Assembly (NCBI GenBank): GCA_950295325.1
Contig: OX485804.1
Location: 372,001 to 436,000, forward strand
From: Polytrichum commune
Taxonomy: Eukaryota > Streptophyta > Polytrichopsida > Polytrichales > Polytrichaceae
DNA length: 64,000 nt
Direction of reading: 5' to 3'
Part shown: in pieces, positions 56,149 through 64,000 of the stretch
How positions within the stretch are numbered: position 1 is the stretch's first letter
How the letters are laid out: every line of letters begins with the position of its first letter
The notes under the pieces: model-generated
Seen by the model: the letters and a program-made list of their open reading frames with translations, nothing else
What the model was told of the DNA's origin: nothing
The model's database searches: none
Translations under genes and position numbers: made by a program

Positions 56149-57196
56149 GCGCAAGTAGCTAGCGATTGTAGATAGCTGCCTGGTGATGAAGCTAGTATCG
56201 TTCGATGTAATTTATAGATGGTCAGAGATCACACTCTGTAGCATTGCGGGGTCTTGAGCAGGAAATGTCCTAAGATGGAAGGACAGGTTATACCCTTGAT
56301 TAGTTTGCAGCCCAATCATTTCACTATGTACTATGCGAAGAACTACACTTCAGGAGTCGATCGGTATCCATCTGGGGTTGCAGTGATTTTCAACCTTCTT
56401 CAGCAGTTCGGAGTGCCACTTGTAATCAACTACCAACTTGCTGCCTCTTCCTGACTGGTGAGTTTACGAAGATCGATCAGTCGCCTAGTTTTCCACAAAA
56501 ATAGCAGATGCAAGTTTATGGCTACTCATCAGTGGTGATGAGTAGTTAATTGACAAGGTTTTGGCCGGATCTCCTGTGTCCATGTCTCCAAGTCCATTCC
56601 TAGTTGGCAAGCAGTACGATAGCAACACACAAGTGAGAAGCCACTATTAAAGGATTACGCAATACGAAGATGATACCTAACCCTGATGTAGTGGTAACAT
56701 TATGAAAACTTTGAGCTCCGAGGAAAGAAGTTGTTGCAACAAGTTGCCATGATCTTATGTTGAACGAGGTTTCTAGAGAACGTTACAGTTCTCCAGGACA
56801 CATTTCAGCACCTTGAGTCGTAATTCATGGATTCAATGTAACCTGCTCACTCAATGTACATGACCTTGCGATCTAGCTACATCATAGGCATGCGGTATGA
56901 GCAATATGCTGTATTATGAGAGAGAGATCCCGAAGAGCGATCTTTGAGCCGATGAGTCTCCTTGCACAACGAAACTTAAATTCATTGACTCTGTGGTATA
57001 AGGCTCAAGGCTTGACATGTTTTCTCGTTCCAGGAGGTGGTCAAGTGGATGTTTGTTGCCCATGGTTGCAACAACTTAGAAAAATAAATTTGAAAGATCT
57101 TGTCATACGACACCTGGCACTAAGTAGAGGAAATAATGAGGTTTTTATACCACTAGCCAATTCTCCCGGATGTGATTCGCTCATGCAAACTGGGGT
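56149..57196. other. Possible broken gene 5' of the copia element
   Basis: Two plus-strand open stretches look protein-like but are unrecognised: 56254-56454 (contains NHFTMYYAKNYTSGVDRYPS) and 56916-57196 (contains LRKINLKDLVIRHLALSRG). The second runs straight into the copia LTR at 57197, so it may have been interrupted by that insertion. Confidence 0.3.
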
Positions 57197-57393
57197 TGTT
57201 AGAACTTATACATAGACTCGTCACTAGAGTTGCAACCTTCTGTTGCAACAGTTGTGACCTTTTCAGGATACAGTTGTAATCTTTCAATGTAACTCTTGAA
57301 TGAGTACATAAGGTGTGTTTATCAATACACTTCACTTCACTACAAAAACATTGAGCATTGTCTTGTCTTTATGCTTCTTCTATTATTCTAACA
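57197..57393 (+). repeat. 5' LTR of the copia element (197 bp)
   Basis: Begins TGTTAGAA and ends TTCTAACA, a perfect 8-bp inverted terminal pair with TG...CA ends, directly followed by the primer-binding site. Unusually short for a copia LTR. The left flank is GGGGT; its right copy would lie outside the window. Confidence 0.85.
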
Positions 57394-57407
57394 TGGTATT
57401 AGAGCGA
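57394..57407 (+). other. Primer-binding site (initiator tRNA-Met)
   Basis: TGGTATTAGAGCGA resembles the usual plant copia PBS TGGTATCAGAGC, complementary to the 3' end of tRNA-iMet, and abuts the LTR. Confidence 0.8.
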
Positions 57408-57426
57408 CGTAAGTAGAATTTCAATC

Positions 57427-57648
57427 ATGTGCTTCATTGAACTCTCTGCTGAAGTTTTTGATCCAGAGATAGAGGGTACAATGAATGAGCAGATTCTTGA
57501 GAATGGTGATATGCAATTAGAAGTCGAAGATGAAATGGAATTGCCTCCACAACTTACACAAGTTGCATATGGCATCCATAACCTACAGAATGAGAATTTA
57601 AGAGAGAGAATAGAGGCATTTTTCAATGAAGAGAATCCTCAATCATGA
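57427..57648 (+). CDS. Leader ORF before gag, 73 aa
   Basis: ATG 57427, acidic (EVEDEMELPPQL). It lies between the PBS and the gag start and is in a different reading register. I do not recognise it; it may be an incidental leader ORF or a decayed extension of gag. Confidence 0.3.
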   Translation: MCFIELSAEVFDPEIEGTMNEQILENGDMQLEVEDEMELPPQLTQVAYGIHNLQNENLRERIEAFFNEENPQS

Positions 57649-57680
57649 AGCTTTCCTACTGATAATAACAAGCTTCAATA

Positions 57681-58978
57681 ATGGCACAAAAGATAGATAG
57701 AAGTCACGTTTCTAAATTTGACAGAACCTATTTTAACATTTGGAAACACAGACTTACATTAATTTTCAAGGCAGAAAAATTATGGTCATTGGTTGACGGA
57801 ACAGAAGTAAAACCAGTAGCACCTACAGCAGCACAGATAACTGTTGGAGCTCCTCCTTTACCTGTTGCAGGAGCAGGAAGCATTAGTGCGTGGGAGGATA
57901 CTAGAGATACGCTGGCATTTAGGGATACGCTGGCTTAATGAAATTAACAATCATTAACAATCATTAACAATTGCCTTGATAATAGTGTAGTCTCCCATAT
58001 CCAATCATGCAAGACAGCAGCATTAGCATGGACATAATTAATAAGACTATTTGAATCTCAAGATGCCGTGACCAAAATGTATCTAAAGGATAAGTTGCAT
58101 ACCTTAAAGATGAGAGAAAATGATAGTGTCACCAAACACATTCATGTTTTTCGAGCCCATTTGGAACAACTGTTTGCCGCAGGAGCAGCAGTTCCAGATG
58201 ACGAGGTTGTACTCACTTTAACGAGAAGTATGCCTCCAAGTTATAGAACGTTCATAAGTTCTTTAAGAAGACAACTGAACTTGACATTACAGTCTTTGAT
58301 TACAGATTTAATACAAGAGGAAAATCTTATGAAAAATCTAAATCTAACTTCAGATAATACATCAGCCCTTTACACAAGGAAAAATGGTCCTAATTATAAC
58401 AGGAAGCATGTCTTTAATAGGAATCCTAAGAAGTTCTTAAACTCAAAAGCAGAGAGCAGTTCTAAAACCTTTGCAACGAAGAAACCTTTCTTCGGCAAAA
58501 AATGTTTTTACTGCAAAAAGTATGGACACATGATCAAAGACTGCAGAACTAGAATAGTTGTTGAGGCTATTAATAGAAACAATCAATCTAATGTGGTTGC
58601 AAAGGAGCATAAACTTTATGTTGCTGCATTAATAGTGAAGGAAGAATCAGATTCTGCTTGGTATATAGATATCGGGGCTACACAACACATGTGTTTTGAA
58701 AAGGAATCCTTCACAAATTATGAACCATATAATAAACACCAGCTTGTCTACCTTGGAGATAATTCTACACATAGAATTCAAGGAAAAAGAAGATGTCACT
58801 GTTACGCTTTTGAACGGAAAAATAAAACAAATACCTGATGTTCTTTATATTCCCGGACTAAGAAAGAACTTGTTTTCAGCTAAACAATTTGACAAAGTTG
58901 GTGGAGAACTTCATATCAAATCAGGCATCTGCACATTAACCAACCAATCAGGAGACATGATTGCGACGTGCATGTGGT
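57681..58978 (+). pseudogene. Copia gag and protease, broken
   Basis: Gag starts at ATG 57681 (MAQKIDRSHVSKFDRTYFNI, then WKHRLTLIFKAEKLW). It is disrupted at 57906-57975 by small tandem duplications (GATACGCTGGCATTTAG-like and AACAATCATT units) and stops; the frame resumes from about 58000 and is open from 58068. A CCHC zinc knuckle, CFYCKKYGHMIKDC, lies near 58504-58545. The protease site reads WYIDIGATQHM, so the residue after Asp is Ile where Ser or Thr is normal. One extra A in 58784-58788 shifts the frame before the conserved DVLYIPGLRKNLFS block. Coding ends at the 2.5-kb insertion. Confidence 0.9.
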
Positions 58979-61519
58979 AGCTAATTTTTGGATTTTATTG
59001 CTCAAAATTGAACTGATGTGAATATTGTCTTTATATAGCTGGATACATCCTAGCTAGACTGGTGAAGAAAGGACAATAGCCTGGTAGGAACTAAACAGTG
59101 GCTAGGAAGGGCTATAATCTAAAAAGAGCCGAGTAAGCAGTTGGAAGGGCTATAGACTAGTAACTGTGGCAGTTGGAGGCTCGGCAGTTTCACAAGAATA
59201 TATAGGCTAGGCAGAAGAGAGAAAAGCTCTCGAGAGGAGCAGGCTGGGAGAGCCGAGAGAGACTGAGTTAGATATGTTTTTCTCATTGATGATTATCTTT
59301 CATGCATTTATCTTGTTGATTTGCACAGAGCGATCTCATGTTGTTAGTTGTATTTTGAAGTGCTCGAGCGTTTCTGTGGGATTTTCAGGGTTGTAAAGAC
59401 TGTTGTAATTGAGGGCCTGTTTGTAAGCTATTATCTAATAATACTTAAATTATATCTTATGTCGATTGTCTCGAGTCTTTTGGTGAATCTAATAACAAAG
59501 TCTGGGCAATAGTGAGACGAGAATTGCTGTGCGAGGATATTATTGTTGTCTTGTGTAGCAATTGTGGTATTAATTTGTCTGAAGATAGGTGACCGGCGTA
59601 TAAGGTACTTTGATTTGCTTCAGTTTGATTTGGACGGCTGGTTTGCCCCTGTTTTGTAACTGCGATTCTCCACATCTATCCTGGTAACATTTTCCGAATA
59701 CAGTTGAGGCTATAGGCACCGAAATTGCAGTGAAACCTGAGTAAAGGGAATGTTGACTCATTAAGGCGGTCACTGTGATTCAATCGGGAGGGATTCCTGA
59801 AATTTATTGTGTAATGTATTTTGAAACTACAACCAATGGTTGGGGAGAGCCGGCAGTTAGTTACGGATGCACAGGTTGAGTTCGAGAAATAACTGGTTGA
59901 AGTTCAGGACTGCAGAAAAATTACGGATCATTTCAGAGGAATTTATAGAATATGTCCCAATTTGAAAAAGGAAAACCGGAGGATGTCAACATGTAACCGG
60001 TTGCGCTTGCAAACACTAGGATCTCAACCGATGATGCCCAAAAAATCTCCCCGATCACTGATTACACCCCGTAATGACGATAGACTTAATTACTTCATTC
60101 GATGCTTCAATTAATGTTTTGGGCTATCGTCTATGTGGATGCTAAATCACTTTGTTGATGGTACTCTCTTGACAATTATCTTAGGTTATGAGTATCTTCT
60201 TTTTGCAGTTTATAGAGTGTGGTCGGAGAGAGAGGCCCGATTAATCCGGGGCAGTCTATAATATGTCATTATCCTCATTGACCTTTGCTGTAGATGGGTT
60301 AGGATACTTCATTAAGGCTATGTTCTCGTTATAACAGGTTGTCTCCTCATTCTGCACAACCTCTTACTCGGGGCTATGATAGAATAATAATCTCAGGGTA
60401 TAAACGAGTAATTTGATATCCTTGGAATTTACTTGCGAGAAATGATAGGGATAGATGCGGGATCAGGGACTAGTGTCTAATTGGTGATCTAATTAGGGAG
60501 AACAACCTTGGATATGGTTATTGAGTATCGAGCGTGAAATCAGATTATCCATGCAGTTAGCTCTATGGTCCAAGGTAGTGTCTACATACTTATTATATGT
60601 TGGTTGTCTGCTCGAAAAGTTACCATGCGATAAGTGTTACCCTGTCGAGGCCATTGTCTGAGGCGAGTCAGTTGATATCAAGGAAGGCCAATGGACGTGT
60701 TGTTCTCGTGGTAAGTATAATTGACTTATACCTTGATTTCGTAAGGCAAGGAAGACTAATGTAACGTTTGGTTAATCTTGAGAGTTGAATTATTCTTTGA
60801 CATAATAATAATCAGAGACATACCTTGAGGACTAAGATGGATATTATCTAAGAATATGCATTTGAACATTAATAGGAATCAATGAGCCTAAGAGTGTTGT
60901 AAGTATATGTTGACGCGCATATGTGGTGATGGTTTATTGACGCATTGACCGAGCGCATGATTAATTTGATATGAATCAGGTAAAAAGACTATGGTCGGAC
61001 TGTGTAATTAAACTCCAATTTAATCAATGAAAACGGACTATCCTGAATGGATTACGGACAGGCATTTCAAGTTTCATTAAACATGATTAATTAAGGAAAG
61101 ATTATTGACTACTCCAAAGTGCCCGTGGCTTTGGTACCGAGACTAAAATGGGATACTATTGCAAGACTATTGACTATGGCTGTGCCTATGATTTTGCACC
61201 GCACTTGGTCCAATTAAAATGAACTCACTACCAGACTATTGACTGGGAATTTAGAGTGAGAAGAGAGACTGTCACTTTTGCATGCACTGTTGTGGAGTGA
61301 TCTTTTAGATGTTTTTATCCCCTGCCCGTAAACCACTTGTCATACCTGGCTTGAAATGAAGTGTTATAACCTTGTATTTACCCTAATAAATCTTATCTAA
61401 GACACCTAGATGATATATAAGTCACCTTTTAAATCTTCCCTGAGTGTTTCCCTGGGTTTTGTTTGTAACCAAAAAGCTAACTACAGTGCATATTAGAATC
61501 CGATTTATATAAGTTAGGT
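58979..61519. mobile_element. 2.5-kb insertion in the copia element, possible solo LTR
   Basis: Copia coding stops near 58978 and resumes near 61520, so this block is a later insertion. It has no ORF with a transposon domain. Its ends TGTGGTAGCTA (58974) and TTAGGTGTTACA (61514-61525) can be read as an imperfect TGT...ACA pair, a TATA-like AATATATAGG lies at 59197-59206 and AATAAA near 61385, all compatible with a long solo LTR. A target-site duplication is not clear. Positions 59928-60060 match a relic at 22850-23008. Confidence 0.65.
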
Positions 61520-61529
61520 GTTACAACAA

Positions 61530-64000
61530 AACCTACCCAAAGTGTAGTAGCAATTCCTGCCATTACACATGATAACAAAGCTGATTTATGGCATCAAAGA
61601 CTTGGTCATATAAGTAAAAAATGACTAAAACAAATATAGTTAATGTCAAAAGGCATTGAAACATTTGATGAAAACGAAATTACTTTATGTACACCCTGCA
61701 TTCAAGGCAAGCAGCATAAAGAAAAAATTCCTAAAGAAGGCCAGGGGTCCATAGAGCTACTGAGCTCCTTGGAATTGTACATTCTGATATATGTGGTCCT
61801 TTACAAACAGGAACACATTCAAGATGTAAATATTTCATCACATTTATTGATGACTTATCCATATATTGTTATGTCTATCTTATTATGCACAAGTCTGAAG
61901 CATTTGATAGATTTCTCTACTATAAAAACTTTGTAGAGAAGCAAACCAATCATAAAATTAAGGTTTTGCGATCTGACCGTGGAGGAGAGTATACATCTCA
62001 TGAGTTCAATACCTTTTGTGAAAAAGAAAGTATTCAAAGAGAATTTACAGCTGCATATACACCTCAACAAAATGGTGTATCAGAAAGGAAAAATAAAACA
62101 TTAGTAAATGTTGTTTTAGCTATGTTGTCACATGCTAACTTATCCAAAGTGTTTTGGGGAGAAGCACTTTTAACAGCAAATTATCTACAGAACAGAAGTC
62201 CAACAAAAGCTATAGATGACTACAAAACTCCTTATGAGTTATGGTTTGGAAGACAACCAAATTTGTCCTATCTTCGAGTTTTTGGGTGTAAAGCATATGT
62301 CTTTGTTCCCAAAGAAAAGAGACAAAAATTAGACTCACATTCTCAGGAATGTATCTTCTTTGGGTATAGCGAAGAATCTAAAGCCTACCGTCCTATGGAC
62401 ACTACTAATAGAAAAATAATCATATCAAGAAATGTGATATTTAATGAAAACTTTGACAATGTGCATAAGAACATACATGAAGCAGAAGAGATAGAAGAGG
62501 CAGAAGATTTGTTACTTCATGTTGACTTCTTCAAATCAAATCCCCCAAATTTGGCCCAGCCCACATCGAATGTTCCTCCAAGTCAAAGTATTCCTTTACC
62601 ACAAATACAGGTTGTTGCTTCACCTCCAACTGGGCAGCCTCTGCAAAATCAACAAATACCAATCAACTCCACAAATGTGGGAACACAACAACAACAAGGT
62701 TCACCTCCTCAAAATGACTTGATTGAGTCTTCAATAGAATCACATAATAGTGAAAATTTGTATAATGAGGAAGTAATTTCACATGAGATAAATCAAATTA
62801 CTCCTCCAAGTTCTTCTCGACCTAAACGAATTATTAAGTCTTCAAGAAGGTTATTAGAATCTATACAAGGAAGACCACAATCTAATCAACCTAAGAAACC
62901 TTACTTAAAGAAACATCATCAAGCTAATGTAGCCAATATATCCTTACAAGCTCCTCAAACAATAAAAGAAGCTTTAGAGAGACCTGATGCTCAAAAATGG
63001 CAAGATGCCATTAATATTGAATTAAATTCTTTGAAGAAAAATAAAACTTGGAAGCTTACCCCTCTTCCTTCCAATAGAACCCCAATCAGCTCTAAGTGGG
63101 TCTTCAAGATTAAGACCAATGCTGATGGTACTATTGATAAGTACAAAGCAAGGCTTGTAGCAAGAGGATTCTCCCAAGTTCAAGGCATTGACTATACAGA
63201 GACATTTTCTCTTGTGGTCAAATTGAACTCTATTAAAGTGCTATTAGCACTAGCTACACAATATAATTTTGAAATACATCAGCTAGATGTCAAAACAACA
63301 TTTTTAAATGGCAACTTAGATGAAGAAATCTACATGAGTTTACCCGAAGGCTTACCAATACCTTCAAATTCCCAATTAGTATGTAAACTTGCCAAATCTC
63401 TTTATGGACTTAAGCAATCTTCAAGAGCTTGGTATCAACGCCTTGATAGTTATCTGCTTCTTCAAGGCTACACAAGGTTAGAATATGATGCCAATATATA
63501 TATAAAAAGAGAAAATGACCAAGGCTTTACAATACTAACAGTCTATGTGGACGACTGCATGGTTGTAAGCAATAAAACTGCATTTATTCAACAAATCAAA
63601 GATATTATGCAACAAGAGTTTGATATGTCTGATGAAGGTGAAATTCATTATACCATTGGCAATGCCATCATAAGGAATCGGCAAGAAGGTTGGTTGATCT
63701 TACATCAACAAAATTATTTGACATCTAACCTTCAAGAGTTTAACATGTTAAATTGCAATCCTTTAAGCACACCTATGCAATCAGGTGTTCGTCTCAGCAA
63801 AGAAGATTGCCCTAATACAACAGAAACATGGGAAATTACACATCAATATCCTTATTCACAAATTGTTGGAAGTTTAATGCATGCATGTGTAAATTCAAGA
63901 CCAGATTGTGCTTATCCTGTAAACAGCTTAGCACAATACCTAACAAATCTAGGTCCAACACATATTCAAACCTTGAAGCGGACAATGCGCTACATTAAAG
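61530..64000 (+). pseudogene. Copia pol: integrase, reverse transcriptase, RNase H (5' broken, 3' cut by window)
   Basis: The integrase zinc region is visible (LWHQRLGHIS ... CTPCIQGKQHK), with TGA at 61622-61624 and TAG at 61637-61639 in frame, both explainable by C-to-T change, and a frame change near 61745. From 61771 the frame is open for 743 codons to the window end. Integrase catalytic residues follow: Asp in VHSDICGP, Asp in LRSDRGGEY and Glu in NGVSERK. RT shows KWVFKIKTNADG, QLDVKTTFLNG, SLYGLKQS and the YVDD active site at 63544-63555. RNase H begins with GSLMHACVNSRPDCAY and is truncated. RT keeps its catalytic Asp pair; the integrase DDE residues are also intact. Confidence 0.93.

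Larger units (their letters stand above)
57197..64000 (+). mobile_element. Ty1/copia LTR retrotransposon, decayed, runs off the window
   Basis: Order: 5' LTR, PBS, leader, gag, protease, integrase, reverse transcriptase and the start of RNase H. This order (integrase before RT) defines copia. Coding lesions include gag breaks near 57936-58060, a one-base insertion in the A-run 58784-58788, a 2.5-kb insertion at 58979-61519, stops at 61622 and 61637 and a frame change near 61745. The rest of pol is open to the window end. The 3' LTR is outside. The copy is non-autonomous. Confidence 0.93.

Noticed and set aside
1-64000. CRISPR arrays, prokaryotic operons, rRNA genes
   Set aside because: No regularly spaced identical repeats with unique spacers, no operon-like gene packing and no rRNA signature were seen; the sequence is eukaryotic.

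Overview
This window looks like nuclear DNA of a land plant. Protein-coding loci are split by canonical GT-AG introns, a eukaryotic tRNA-Cys(GCA) ends in a pol III T-run, and nearly every other recognisable gene belongs to plant-type transposable elements (MULE, CACTA/Tnp2, PIF/Harbinger, hAT, Ty1/copia). Exons of a WASH-complex subunit 4 (SWIP) homologue argue for a non-flowering plant (bryophyte, lycophyte or fern), because flowering plants are generally held to lack the WASH complex; this is inference. Most of the sequence is AT-rich and non-coding.

Layout. 0.2-3.5 kb: minus-strand MULE transposase with a SWIM zinc finger, broken by one in-frame stop. 6.0-7.2 kb: minus-strand hypothetical locus whose exon is tandemly duplicated (529-bp period). 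8.0-9.2 kb: a MITE and an unrecognised 167-aa ORF. 9.2-26 kb: largely non-coding, with a foldback element, a 12-bp minisatellite, tRNA-Cys and two more MITEs sharing terminal sequence with the first. 26-37 kb: a mosaic in which a decayed Tnp2-type transposase (29.1-33.5 kb) is flanked, on the same strand, by intron-containing exon blocks of three unrelated host genes: WASHC4/SWIP (27.6-28.6 kb), the histidine-biosynthesis isomerase HISN3/HisA (34.9-36.1 kb) and a KLHDC4-like kelch protein (37.1 kb). 38-40 kb: duplicated non-coding blocks and a promoter-like region, then an apparently intact protein kinase (40.2-41.8 kb), the best candidate for a working host gene. 43.2-47.8 kb: a complete PIF/Harbinger element with matching TIRs, TTA target duplications, both expected ORFs and an extra split ORF. 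50.4-51.7 kb: an internally truncated hAT element with a perfect 8-bp target duplication. 53-57 kb: repeats, including a GC-rich palindromic MITE. 57.2 kb to the end: a decayed Ty1/copia retrotransposon (197-bp 5' LTR, PBS, gag, protease, integrase, RT, start of RNase H), split by a 2.5-kb insertion.

How the parts relate. The loci are mostly independent insertions rather than a pathway. The Harbinger ORFs form the usual pair (DDE transposase plus Myb/NAM-associated partner). The most unusual feature is the 26-37 kb mosaic: the host exon blocks keep introns, splice sites and reading phase but lack the rest of each gene, which is what DNA-level capture by a transposon would leave. No single element's ends could be found that enclose the whole mosaic, so capture remains an inference.
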